A stretch of DNA of 53,598 nucleotides, from contig JAISYM010000029.1 of NCBI GenBank assembly GCA_031269875.1, positions 1-53,598 of the forward strand. Reading direction: 5' to 3'. The stretch comes from Synergistaceae bacterium (GTDB taxonomy: Bacteria; Synergistota; Synergistia; Synergistales; Synergistaceae). The position numbers and the translations under genes are program-made. Of this stretch, positions 25,522-35,400 are shown in pieces. The first letter of the stretch is position 1. The number at the start of each line of letters is the position of its first letter. Under the pieces are notes generated by a model. It searched no databases. It was not told the DNA's origin and saw only the letters and a program-made list of their open reading frames with translations.

Positions 25522-26208
25522 TTGATAAAATTAAAGGGTATGTACGACTCGATGTTAAGGTGTATTATATCGGAGGATATGGACGCTGTGGATTTTGTGA
25601 AGGAGTTTGACGAGGTGCGCGGCAAGGGCAAGCGATTTTTGCCCGGCGCGAAGGTGGTGCTGGATTTCGGTGCCCGCCCTCTGTCAGAGGAACTCATACG
25701 CGATATTATGTCGGATCTCGTCTGGTCCTCGGGGATGTACGTGGCGGCGTGGATAACCTATGACGCGGCAACACAGGACCTCCTCAAGAGGATCGGCCTC
25801 CCGACGTCGGAGCCGGCGCCCAGCGCGCGGACGAACGAGCGGGCGTTGGGCGGAACGCTGCTCTTGCAGAGATCCCTCCGGTCCGGGCAGCGGGTGGAAC
25901 ACGCCGGTGACGTAATAGTGGCGGGACACGTGAACGACGGCGCCGAGGTTCTCGCCTCGGGGCACGTGACGGTGCTTGGCCGTCTCAACGGCCTCGTTCA
26001 CGCCGGCAACAACGGAGACGAGACCGCGTCGGTCATCGCGAGGTCGATGGAAGCGCTCCAGGTTAGAATAGGCACTAAGATAGGTTCTTTGGACAGGGAC
26101 GAGCGCTGGTGGGGTAAAATGGTGATCGTTCGGGTGAGCGAAGGATCGGTGTTCATAGATTATTGGCCTGCCGTAAAGAGCGAAAATCGCGATGAAAACG
26201 CGGGCTGA
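25522..26208 (+). CDS. minC: Septum site-determining protein MinC
   Basis: MinC blocks FtsZ assembly away from mid-cell. The 228-residue product has a divergent N-terminal FtsZ-binding domain (about 1-100). Its conserved C-terminal beta-helix domain contains RSGQRVEHAGDVIVAGHV and GHVTVLGRLNGLVHAG, with a MinD-binding surface. The start is TTG 25522 behind GGGGGG. The next gene is minD, 39 nt away. Confidence 0.93.
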   Translation: MIKLKGMYDSMLRCIISEDMDAVDFVKEFDEVRGKGKRFLPGAKVVLDFGARPLSEELIRDIMSDLVWSSGMYVAAWITYDAATQDLLKRIGLPTSEPAPSARTNERALGGTLLLQRSLRSGQRVEHAGDVIVAGHVNDGAEVLASGHVTVLGRLNGLVHAGNNGDETASVIARSMEALQVRIGTKIGSLDRDERWWGKMVIVRVSEGSVFIDYWPAVKSENRDENAG

Positions 26209-26247
26209 AATGTTAAATATTTTCGACTTTACCAGGGAGGAGTATTG

Positions 26248-27051
26248 ATGACGGCACGAGTAATTGTAGTGACCTCCGGAAAGGGCGGGGTCGGAAAGAC
26301 GACGGCCACGGCGAACCTGGCCGCCGCTCTGGCGAACATGGGCAAAAAGGTAGTGGCTGTCGACGGGGATGTCGGGCTCAGAAATCTGGACGTGATAATG
26401 GGTCTCGAAAATCGCATAGTGTATACGCTTATAGACGCTTTAGACGGAACATGCAGGCTCAATCAGACTTTTATCCGCGATAAGCGCATCGAGAACCTTT
26501 TCATGATACCGACAGCGCAGTCCAGGACAAAGGACGCCGTCACGGCCGAACAGATGATCGAGGTTTGCGACGAGCTGCGCCGTGAGTTCGACTACGTACT
26601 GGTTGACAGCCCGGCCGGCATAGAGGCCGGTTTCAGGAACTCCGCGGCGGGTGCGGACGAAGCGCTGGTCGTAACGACGCCGGAGGTGTCGGCGGTGCGC
26701 GACGCCGACAGGATAATCGGGCTTTTGGAATCAATGAACAAATCTCCGATCCGCCTCATCGTGAACAGGATACGCCCGCACATGGTCAAGAAGGGCGATA
26801 TGCTGGGAGTCTCCGACGTGCTGGACATTCTCGCCATAGACCTGATAGGGATGGTGCCGGACGACGAGGCGGTCGTCACCAGTTCCAACAAGGGAGAGCC
26901 TCTGGTTCTCTCGTCTGCGCCGCCCGCCGCCCGCGCGTTCAGGAACATAGCCTCCAGAATAGCCGGCAGCGACGTGCCATTTATGAACCTTGAACTGCCA
27001 GACTCAGGAAGCTTGTTTGGGAAAATAAGACGCGCCATTTGGGGCCACTAA
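26248..27051 (+). CDS. minD: Septum site-determining ATPase MinD
   Basis: MinD is the membrane-cycling ATPase that carries MinC and is displaced by MinE. The 267-residue product has the deviant Walker A motif GKGGVGKTT (11-19) with the signature lysine, DGDVGLRNLD near residue 39, and DSPAGIE around residue 118. It ends in an amphipathic membrane-targeting helix, LFGKIRRAIWGH. The ATG at 26248, 5 nt after GGGAGGAG, is preferred to the TTG one codon earlier. Confidence 0.97.
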   Translation: MTARVIVVTSGKGGVGKTTATANLAAALANMGKKVVAVDGDVGLRNLDVIMGLENRIVYTLIDALDGTCRLNQTFIRDKRIENLFMIPTAQSRTKDAVTAEQMIEVCDELRREFDYVLVDSPAGIEAGFRNSAAGADEALVVTTPEVSAVRDADRIIGLLESMNKSPIRLIVNRIRPHMVKKGDMLGVSDVLDILAIDLIGMVPDDEAVVTSSNKGEPLVLSSAPPAARAFRNIASRIAGSDVPFMNLELPDSGSLFGKIRRAIWGH

Positions 27052-27065
27052 AGGGGGAGGATCAA

Positions 27066-27338
27066 ATGGGTTTTTTTACAAACCTCTTCGGCGCTCACAA
27101 CTCTGGGAAAATCGCTAAGAATAGGCTCCAGATCGTACTCATGCACGACAGGAGCGATATCTCTCCCGAGATGATGGAGAATCTGAGGAAGGATATAATC
27201 GCGGTCATAAAAAATTATGTCGAGATAGACGAAAATCGCATAGAACTGGACCTCGAGAGAGAGGACAGTTCTGTAGCGCTTGTCGCCAACATCCCTGTAA
27301 TGACGGTGAGAAGGCAGAGGAGGGGAAACGAGCGATAG
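27066..27338 (+). CDS. minE: Cell division topological specificity factor MinE
   Basis: A 90-residue MinE. The N-terminal MGFFTNLFG membrane-targeting stretch is followed by the MinD-stimulating segment AKNRLQIVLMHDRSDISPE and the dimerisation domain ending in VALVANIPV. MinE displaces MinD from the membrane and creates the pole-to-pole pattern. The open frame begins upstream at 27039, but ATG 27066 with GGGGGAGG upstream matches the family. It lies 14 nt after minD and 1 nt before rodA. Confidence 0.96.
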   Translation: MGFFTNLFGAHNSGKIAKNRLQIVLMHDRSDISPEMMENLRKDIIAVIKNYVEIDENRIELDLEREDSSVALVANIPVMTVRRQRRGNER

Positions 27339-27339
27339 T

Positions 27340-28464
27340 ATGCTTGCCGAAACCAGCTATAGTTGGGGTGAAATTCGCAAGGGCCTTGACTGGTCTATGT
27401 GCGCCGTTATTCTTCTTCTCTTTGTTCTTGGTCTCATATCGATATACAGCGCGGGAGCGGGCGCCAGGCGCTCTACAGCGGACTACGCGATAAGGCAGCT
27501 CGTATGGGGAGGAGTCAGCCTCCTGGCTTATGTCGCGGTACTCCGGATCGGTTACCAGAGCTTTTTGCGGTGGGCCTATACGATTTACGCCTTGGCTTTC
27601 TTGATGCTCTGCGTGCTTTTGGCGCTTGGCACGGCAACCAGGGGCGCGCTGAGCTGGTTCCGTTTGGGGTCTGTCGGCTTTCAACCGGCCGAGTTTGGGA
27701 AGGCCGCTCTCATCTTATTCCTCTCCAGATTTTGCACGCGCTATCCCCCGGACATACCTAAGCACCTGTTCCTGGCGCTTCTTTTGTCCGGCGTCATGGT
27801 CGCGATGATCCTCCTTCAGCCTGATCTGGGAAGCGCGTTGGTTTACGGGGCGATTATCTTCGCGATTCTCGCGGCGGCGGACACGCCGCCCAAATACCTC
27901 GGCGGCATCACCGCGACCGGGATTGCGGCGCTGCCATTTTTCTGGAACAGCCTCAAGGCATATCAAAAACTCCGGCTCGTCGTCTTCCTCGACCCATACG
28001 TCGATCCGCAGGGCGCCGGCTATAACGTCATTCAATCGCGAATAGCGGTAGGGTCGGGCGGACTGTGGGGCAAGGGTTTTTTGCAGGGCACGCAGGGGAG
28101 GCTGCACTTCCTGCCGGAGCCTCACACGGATTTTATTTTCAGCGTTTACGCTGAGGAGTTTGGTTTCGTGGGCGGGGTGATCGTCATACTGCTCTTCGCT
28201 TTTTTGTTCTGGCGTCTCCTGCGCGCCGCCTTCCGGACAAAGGACGCGAGGGCAAAGTTGTTGTGCGTTGGCGTGTCGGTATGGCTTTGGTTTCAGCTCA
28301 TGGAGAGCGTCGCGATGAGCATGGGGCTTGCCCCGATAACAGGCCTTCCGATGCCGCTTTTCAGTTACGGGGGAAGTTCGCTTTTGATGGAGTTTGTCGG
28401 ATTGGCGCTGGCGCAGAGTGTGGCGATTTCTCCGGTTCGTGATAAATTAGAGTCGATAACGTGA
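27340..28464 (+). CDS. rodA: Peptidoglycan glycosyltransferase RodA (SEDS family)
   Basis: RodA polymerises glycan strands with PBP2 during elongation. The 374-residue product has about ten membrane helices of the FtsW/RodA/SpoVE family. Typical motifs are GSVGFQPAEFGK, LLQPDLGSALVY, the long loop with YNVIQSRIAVGSGGLWGKGF and LPEPHTDFIFSVYAEEFGFVGG (parts of one conserved stretch), and the terminal GLPMPLFSYGGSSLL. RodA is preferred to FtsW because of its linkage with mreBCD, mrdA and minCDE. The start is 1 nt after the minE stop. Confidence 0.95.
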   Translation: MLAETSYSWGEIRKGLDWSMCAVILLLFVLGLISIYSAGAGARRSTADYAIRQLVWGGVSLLAYVAVLRIGYQSFLRWAYTIYALAFLMLCVLLALGTATRGALSWFRLGSVGFQPAEFGKAALILFLSRFCTRYPPDIPKHLFLALLLSGVMVAMILLQPDLGSALVYGAIIFAILAAADTPPKYLGGITATGIAALPFFWNSLKAYQKLRLVVFLDPYVDPQGAGYNVIQSRIAVGSGGLWGKGFLQGTQGRLHFLPEPHTDFIFSVYAEEFGFVGGVIVILLFAFLFWRLLRAAFRTKDARAKLLCVGVSVWLWFQLMESVAMSMGLAPITGLPMPLFSYGGSSLLMEFVGLALAQSVAISPVRDKLESIT

Positions 28465-28486
28465 CGGTACGAAGGGAATAATTTCA

Positions 28487-30283
28487 ATGATAGAAGAGAT
28501 GAAGGGCGAGCTATGGCCGCTTCTTACAAAGGTTAAGCGCCCCGTCCGGTACGTGGGCGGCGAGTGGGGCGGCAGTTCGTTCAAGACGGACCGTTCAGGG
28601 TCTTTGGTTCGCATGTGTCTGGCGTTTCCCGACGTATACGAGGTCGGTATGAGCTATCTCGGTTTCCAGATACTCTACGCGCTGGTAAAGACGCTGGATT
28701 TCGCCGACGCCGAGAGGGTCTGCTGTCCCTGGACAGACATGGAGGAGGAGATGAGGGCTCAGTCGGCACCGCTCCGCTCCTTCGAGAGCGGCCGGCCGCT
28801 TTGCGATTTCGATGTGGTCGGCGTTACGCTTCAATACGAGCTGTGCAGCACTAACATACTGACGATGCTTGATCTTGGCGGTATTCCGATAAGAAGCTCC
28901 CGGCGCGGCGACTCCGACCCGCTCGTGATCGGCGGCGGGCCAGGGGCTCTCGCTCCGGGGCCAGTCGAAAAATTCTTCGACGCCTTCTGTTTAGGCGACG
29001 GAGAAGCCGTGCTTCCGGCGGCGCTTCGCGCCCTGAGCGAGGTAAAGGGGCGGGACAGGTCTTCGCGGCTTGACGCCCTCGCCCGCGTCCCCGGGGTTTA
29101 TATCCCGGGAAAGAGCGGCGCGCCCGTTCGCCGCGGAATCGTGGAGCGTCTGGACGAGGACTTCGTCCACCGTACTATGATAGTGCCGAACGGCGGTGTC
29201 ATTCACGACAGGGTGGCCGTTCAGGTTTTCAGAGGATGTACGAGAGGCTGCCGCTTCTGTCAGGCCGGGATGACGGACAGGCCGTTTCGGGAGCGGAGCT
29301 GTGCTTCGGTGGCCCTTCAGATAGAGGAACTGCTGAAGTACACGGGATGGGAGGAGGTTGGCCTTCTCTCTCTCGCGACGTGCGATTGGAGGCCGCTTGG
29401 CGAGCTGCTCGACCGCCTTGGGCCGATATTGGCGCCGGGTGGAATAAAAGTGAGCTTGCCGAGCCTCCGAATGGACGCTTTTTCAGTGGAGCTTGCCTCG
29501 CGCCTGGAGGGTATGAGGCGCGGCGGGCTGACCTTCGCGCCGGAGGCGGGCAGCGAACGCCTCCGAAGGGTGATTAACAAAGGCATCGATTCATCGGACA
29601 TAGCGGACGCGCTCGACGCGACGTTCAAACACGGCTGGGACAGGGTCAAGCTGTACTTTATGATGGGCCTTCCGACAGAGACGGATCAAGACCTGGAAGG
29701 AATAATCGAGATAGCGAACGAGGCGGCCCGACGCGCGAAAGCGCACAAAAGACGCGGAGACGTGTCCGTATCACTCGCCGGCTTTGTCCCCAAGCCTCAC
29801 ACCCCATTTCAGTGGGAGGCGCAGGCTTCGAGGGAGGAGTTGCGGGAGCGGGGCCGGTCGGTAAAGAGCAGGATAAAGAGCAAAAAAATTTCGCTGTCGT
29901 ATCACGAGCCGGATCAGACATTTTTGGAAGGCGTATTCGCCAGGGGGGATTCCTCCCTGGGCGACGCGATAGAGGAGGCGTGGAGGCGGGGCGCTCGATT
30001 CGACGGCTGGACAGAGTGCTTTGACTTCGGGCGCTGGATGGACGTATTCCGCGATCTTGGGATGGACCCGGAAAGTTACGCCTCAAGGGAGCGTTCCCTG
30101 GACGAAGCGCTCCCTTGGGACGTAATAGACACCGGCGTCACAAAAAATTTTCTGGCAAGGGAGCGCAGGCGGGCCAAACTGGGTGAGACGACAGGCGACT
30201 GCCGGAGCGGCGATTGCAACGCCTGCGGGTGGAACGCGCCCGATGGGGCCGCTGGGAGGTGCTGCGGACAATGGCGCGCGTAA
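28487..30283 (+). CDS. Radical SAM protein, TIGR03960-like (B12-binding-type N-terminus)
   Basis: A 598-residue radical SAM enzyme. The N-terminal half (about 30-200) resembles a B12-binding-type domain, with LAFPDVYEVGMSYLGFQILY and IGGGPGALAPGPVEKFFDAF (parts), and a radical SAM core follows. The 4Fe-4S cysteines are Cys251, Cys255 and Cys258 in RGCTRGCRFCQAG. GLTFAPEAGSERLR and the proline-containing FVPKPHTPFQW are family landmarks. A cysteine cluster near the C-terminus (CRSGDCNACGW, then CC) could bind another metal. It overlaps the next gene by 13 nt. Paired genes of this kind occur next to rng and rplU in many bacteria. The reaction is unknown to me; a role in modifying tRNA, rRNA or a ribosomal protein is often proposed. 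Confidence 0.88.
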   Translation: MIEEMKGELWPLLTKVKRPVRYVGGEWGGSSFKTDRSGSLVRMCLAFPDVYEVGMSYLGFQILYALVKTLDFADAERVCCPWTDMEEEMRAQSAPLRSFESGRPLCDFDVVGVTLQYELCSTNILTMLDLGGIPIRSSRRGDSDPLVIGGGPGALAPGPVEKFFDAFCLGDGEAVLPAALRALSEVKGRDRSSRLDALARVPGVYIPGKSGAPVRRGIVERLDEDFVHRTMIVPNGGVIHDRVAVQVFRGCTRGCRFCQAGMTDRPFRERSCASVALQIEELLKYTGWEEVGLLSLATCDWRPLGELLDRLGPILAPGGIKVSLPSLRMDAFSVELASRLEGMRRGGLTFAPEAGSERLRRVINKGIDSSDIADALDATFKHGWDRVKLYFMMGLPTETDQDLEGIIEIANEAARRAKAHKRRGDVSVSLAGFVPKPHTPFQWEAQASREELRERGRSVKSRIKSKKISLSYHEPDQTFLEGVFARGDSSLGDAIEEAWRRGARFDGWTECFDFGRWMDVFRDLGMDPESYASRERSLDEALPWDVIDTGVTKNFLARERRRAKLGETTGDCRSGDCNACGWNAPDGAAGRCCGQWRA

Positions 30284-30888
30284 GGATTCATTTTGCGAAA
30301 AGCGGCTATGCCTGTTTCATATCGCACGTAGACATGCCGATGATCTTCGCGCGCGCCGCGCGGCGCGCCGGCCTTGTGCCGGAACTGACGCAGGGTTTTT
30401 CGCCGCGCGCGCGGCTTGCGCTCTGCCCGCCGCTTCCGGTCGGGGTTGTCGGCGCAAACGAACCGGCGGACTTCTGGTTCGCGGAGTGGGGACGGGACTC
30501 CCTCGAACGATGGAACGCTTTTCTTCCCCGAGGGATGTATATCACGGACGCGCGCGAGGTGATGGGATCAGACGCTCCGTCGCTCAACAAACTATGCTCC
30601 GCTGCGTCCTATCTGTTTGAACCGCTGAGGGGCGCCGATCCCGCCGCCATAGCGGATTTCATCGAGTCCGATCTGCGCGGGGAGGGAGCTTTTCTGGCGG
30701 CGTCTGTAACGGACGCCTCCGTCTCTGTCGTGTCGAGCGACCTCGAGCGGTGCGGTCCATCCTTTATGGTGAAACGCCTTGTCGAGCGCGGCGTCATCTC
30801 AGGGTGGAACAGCTTAGCGATAACGAGGACGGCCGTCGGCCGCTGGAACGCAGAGACCGGACGCGTCATTTCTTTGACGGAGGGGTAA
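30271..30888 (+). CDS. DUF2344 / TIGR03936 radical SAM-linked protein
   Basis: A 205-residue protein starting MARVRIHFAKSGYACFISHVD, the usual N-terminus of this family, followed by RAARRAGLVPELTQGFSPR. It is thought to act with the radical SAM protein encoded just upstream; in some genomes the two are fused. The ATG at 30271 lies inside the upstream gene behind GGGAGG (30254-30259). The open frame continues 57 nt further upstream without family resemblance. Function unknown; rng follows after 5 nt. Confidence 0.88.
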   Translation: MARVRIHFAKSGYACFISHVDMPMIFARAARRAGLVPELTQGFSPRARLALCPPLPVGVVGANEPADFWFAEWGRDSLERWNAFLPRGMYITDAREVMGSDAPSLNKLCSAASYLFEPLRGADPAAIADFIESDLRGEGAFLAASVTDASVSVVSSDLERCGPSFMVKRLVERGVISGWNSLAITRTAVGRWNAETGRVISLTEG

Positions 30889-30893
30889 GGAGC

Positions 30894-32402
30894 ATGGGCG
30901 TTAAGAACGGAGAAATGAAGCTCGTAGTGAACGTGATCGACCCCGAGGAGATGCGAGTGGCTATCCTCGACGAGCGAGGAAGGCTGGACAACCTTTACGT
31001 GGAGAGGATGCTGGAACGTCAGCGGGCCGGCGAGATATACAAGGCGAGGGTGGACAGCGTCCTGCCCGGCATGAACGCGGCGTTTCTCAGCCTTGGAGAC
31101 GGGCGCAACGGTTTCCTTTATTTGAACGACGTGAGGGGCGTCAGCGTAAAGGCCGGAATGGATATGGTCGTGCAGGTGCTTAAGACGGCGAGGAGGGGCA
31201 AGGGCGCGCGCGTTTCACCCAGAATTTCCCTGGCAGGCAGATATTTCGTTCTCGTTCCTTCGAGCAGCGACGTCGGCGTCTCTAAGAGGATAGAGAATGA
31301 CGATGAGAGATCTCGTCTTCGCGCGCTCGCCCGGAAACTGCGCCCAGAGGGGTGCGGCGTCATCGTGCGCACCGTAGCCGAATATGGCGACGAGGAGAGT
31401 CTCTCTCGCGATGTGGCCGAGCTGATGGAGGAGTGGGAAGATGTTTTGCGCAACGCCAAAAAAAACAGCGCGCCCTGTCTGCTCCACAGGGACATAGGGC
31501 TCGTTGAGCGGATTTTGCGCGATGAGCTTACCGAAAGCATCGGTGAGATTATCGTCGACTCGCCGGAGGAGCATGAGAGCATAGGCGCCTTCCTCGAACG
31601 GTTCACGGAGGATGAGCGCCCGGAGCTGACGTTCTATAAGGGCAGCATGCCCGTCTTCGAGGTCTACGGCGTCGAGCGCGCCATAGACGAGATGCACGAC
31701 CGCAAGGTCTGGCTTCCAAGCGGGGCGTACCTGGTCATCGATCAGACGGAGGCGCTTACCGTCATCGACGTGAATACCGGAAAATATATCGGGTCGAAGG
31801 ATCTTCAGGACACCGTATACCACACGAATTTCGAGGCCGCCGAGGAGATAGCGAGACAGCTTCGCCTTCGCGCGATAGGCGGAATCGTCGTCATCGACTT
31901 TATCGACATGGATAGCCAAGAATACAAGGATCGTCTTGTGAGCCAGCTTCAGGAACTTTTCAAGGGCGACAGATGCAAGGCTCGGGTATACGGCGTGACG
32001 GCGCTCGGGCTTGTCGAGATAACCCGCAAACGGGCGAGACTGGACATGAGGACGATAATGAGCCGCGGATGCCCGTTTTGCGGAGGACTCGGCTGGGTGG
32101 ACAGGGAGGAAACTGTCGCCATGAAGGTAAAGCGCTTCATTCGCAGGGCCGTTCTCGGCTCTCGCTCCGAGGCCTTTCTTGTGGAGCTTCACCCCGCTAT
32201 CGCCAGATATATAGCGGAAACGTATCTCGCGATGTGGGAGGAGGAGTTCGAGAGGAGGTTCTATCTCGTAGAGCGGCCGGAGTACGTGTGGGATAAATTT
32301 AAGATAGACTTCCAAGGCGCGGCCGCAAGCGTAGCGCATCGCGTCGAGGTCATGGAAAAGCGGGAGGACCGCGTAGTTGTACATAGCACGACTCCAGCTT
32401 AA
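30894..32402 (+). CDS. rng: Ribonuclease E/G family endoribonuclease
   Basis: A 502-residue single-strand endoribonuclease of the RNase E/G family, lacking the long C-terminal degradosome scaffold of RNase E, so RNase G is the better name. An S1 domain is at about 45-125 (GEIYKARVDSVLPGMNAAFLSLG, interrupted by the barrel turn). The catalytic metal is held by Asp292 in IDVNTGKYIG and Asp335 in VVIDFIDMD. The zinc-link motif Cys393-Pro-Phe-Cys396 (CPFCGGLG) joins the dimer. The true ATG is 30894, after AGGGGTAAGGAG; an open frame upstream shadows the DUF2344 gene. It overlaps smc by 26 nt. Confidence 0.94.
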   Translation: MGVKNGEMKLVVNVIDPEEMRVAILDERGRLDNLYVERMLERQRAGEIYKARVDSVLPGMNAAFLSLGDGRNGFLYLNDVRGVSVKAGMDMVVQVLKTARRGKGARVSPRISLAGRYFVLVPSSSDVGVSKRIENDDERSRLRALARKLRPEGCGVIVRTVAEYGDEESLSRDVAELMEEWEDVLRNAKKNSAPCLLHRDIGLVERILRDELTESIGEIIVDSPEEHESIGAFLERFTEDERPELTFYKGSMPVFEVYGVERAIDEMHDRKVWLPSGAYLVIDQTEALTVIDVNTGKYIGSKDLQDTVYHTNFEAAEEIARQLRLRAIGGIVVIDFIDMDSQEYKDRLVSQLQELFKGDRCKARVYGVTALGLVEITRKRARLDMRTIMSRGCPFCGGLGWVDREETVAMKVKRFIRRAVLGSRSEAFLVELHPAIARYIAETYLAMWEEEFERRFYLVERPEYVWDKFKIDFQGAAASVAHRVEVMEKREDRVVVHSTTPA

Positions 32403-35400
32403 GGGTTTCAAGAGCTTCGGCGGCACGCACGACCTGCCCTTTTCTCCGGGCATGACGGCTATCGTCGGCCCGAATGGAAGCGGAAAGAGCAATCTTCTGG
32501 ACGCTATGCGATGGGTGCTTGGGGACAGTCACGCGTCAAAGCTCCGTATATCCAGGCAGAGCGATCTCCTTTTTCAGGGTTCAGTCTCCCTCTCCGGGGC
32601 GGCGGAGGCCGAGGTGTTGATACAGATGAGGGAGGAGACGAGAATCTGCACGATAAAGAGACGCGTCTCGGAATCCGGCGCGCTCTGCTTCGTCGATGGT
32701 TCGCGTGTCACGCTCTCCGAGCTGGATGAGGCAAAAGCGCGCTGGCAGCTCTCCGGTGACCGCTTCGCGTTTATAGGGCAGGGAGACGTGACGGAGGTCA
32801 TTCAGCAGCGCCCGCAGGCGCGCAGAATACTGCTGGAATCCCTTTTCGGTATCGACGCTTACCGCAAGCGGCGCACGGAGGCTTCCGACAGGCTCGCCGA
32901 GGCCAGGGAGGAGTACGGAAGGCTCCGAAACTTCTCGGCCGAACTATCCGCCCGCAGGGATGAAATAGCGCCCGCCGTCGCAAAAGCCGCCGCGGCGCGG
33001 GAGATTTTGGACGCGCTGGAAGAGGAGCGCCGAACGCTGTACTGGGTCCGCAGAGCCCAGGGCGAGAGATTGGCGGACGCCTCGGAGGCCGAATTGAAGA
33101 TGCTGTCGGCCGATCTGCGCCGGAAGGAATCATGGCGCGCGCGCTGGGAACACTCACTCGCCTTCGTGGAGGGCAATTTGGCCGAGATGTCGGAGGCGCG
33201 GCGAAGTCAGGTTCGCGAGCTAGACGAAGCTAAAAATTCCCTCGCTAATTTCACGAGAACCGCCTACGGTTTCGGGGCGTCCTTCACCTCCTCGAAAAAG
33301 AGATTGGCCCAGATAGGCGTCGACAGGGCAGTCCTCGCGGATAGAATCGGCAGTTTGCGGGCGGATAAGGAAGCATCCGACAAGGAGGCGGCGTCGCTCT
33401 TGAGGGAGCTGGACGCCGGCGGGAAATCATTGGCCTCCGCCAGGAAAAAATACGAGGAGCGCCAGGAGGCCCTTCGCCAAGACAGGGAGCGCAGGGAGCG
33501 TCTCAACGGCGCGCGCGGCGAGATAGAGGGGGAGATGACGGCCCTCAGGGGACGCATCAGGTTTACCGGCTCGTCGCTCAAAGAACTGTCGGAAAGATCC
33601 GCCGATGATTCCGGCGGCGCGGACGCTTCCCGCGCCATAAAGAAGGAGCTGGATGCGCTTGAAAAGCGCCACGCGGCGCTGCTTATAGAACAAGAGGAGG
33701 CATCTTCTAGACACCGCGATATTTATGCCGCCCTTCAGGACGCCGCCATGAACCTTCAAAAGAGCAGGAGGGAGGCGTCCAAGCTCTCCGGACGCCTCAT
33801 TGAGCTTCAAGAACAGGCCCAGGCGGAAGTTTACCCGCGCCCGGTTCAGCATGTCCTCTCATCCGCCAAGCTCGGCAGGCTCGACGCGAAGCCGTGCGCG
33901 GTGATAGACGCGTTCGCCTGTCCCATTGAATTGGCCTCGGCGATGGAGGCGTTTCTGGGCGGCCGTCAGTTTTGGATACTGGTCGAGACGATGGATGAAG
34001 CGGGGCGCTGTATCGATCAGCTGAAGAAAAACCAGGCCGGGCGCGCCACGTTTTTGCCCCTCGAACGAAGCCGCCCCAGGAGGCGCGACGAGTCGTACAG
34101 ACTGCCGCCGGACGGTGTGGTCGGCTGGGCGATGAAGCTCATAAGCCCGGAGAAATATTGGCTCCCCGCGCTCGAACACCTGATGGGGGATCTTCTTATC
34201 GTTGAGGATTACAAGCTCGGCCAGCGGCTTGCCGGCGGCGGCTTCTCCTCCCCCATCGCCACCCTGGACGGGGACGTCTTTCAGCCGTCCGGCAGCGTCT
34301 CGGGCGGGCGTACGCAGAAGTCAGGCAGGGCGATAGAGATAAAGTCGGCGATAGTCGCGATGGAGCGGCAAGCGGACGAGGCCAAAGGTCAGGTCGACGC
34401 GCTCACGTCCCGGCTTGCCGGGCTGGAGGCGCAGGAGACGGCCGCCGCATCTAAAAAGGAGGAAATCTCCTCCGCCATTAGAGATATGGCGAGGGACCGC
34501 AGCGCGCTCGACGCACGCAGGGAGGAGATAGCCCGCGAACGGGCAAGGGCTAAAAACGAGAGGGATGGCATGAAGGCCTCTCTGAAGCAGGATGCCGATA
34601 GGTTCGCAGAGCTTTACAGGGAGAAAAAGTCCCTCGATCAGGAACTGCGCCGGTTCGGCGATTCCCCGGACGCCCCTGACGAGGACGCGAGGCTTTTCAG
34701 AGATATAGAGCGCCTTGGGAGTAAGGTCGCGCTGTTGGGGGAGAAACAGCGCTCCGCGTTTGTGCTGTCGGAGCGCATCGTCTCGGATCTGCGCTCGGCG
34801 GAGCGTTCGCTCTCGGATATGGACGCGGAGTACTCGTCATGTGAGCAGGATATTATAGCGAACAGGGCGAACTTGACCAGGCTTGCCCGCAGAGTCTCCG
34901 AGGTCGCGGCGAGGAAGCGGGCCCTCGTCGCCGGAATGGCCGAGTTTGGCGAGCGGTACGAGCTTATCTCCGCCCGCAGGGAGCGGAGGATTGCGCGCAT
35001 GGAGACAGCGAGAGCCGCGCACGCCAAAATTTCGGAAGATATCGCGCTCTGCGAGTCGAAATTGGAGCTTTTGCGGCGCGAGAGGTTGGAATTGATTCAG
35101 ACCTGGGATGAGCAGTATCCATACGCGGGACCGCAATCCGTAAGCGGGTTGGGAGACGTCAACCCGGACGATCTGCGGAGGGTAATCAGGGAGCGGGACA
35201 GGGAGTTAAAGGCGTTGGGAGAAGTGGATTTGGGCGCTCTGTCGGAGGACAGGAGCCTCCGCGACAGGCTGGCGTACCTCGGAGACCAGCTCGACGACGT
35301 CGGGGACGGCATCGTCGAGCTGGAGAGGCTCATCTCCGATGCCGATGAACAAGCGAGGACGATATTCACCGACGCTATGGAGGAGATAGATAAAAAATTC

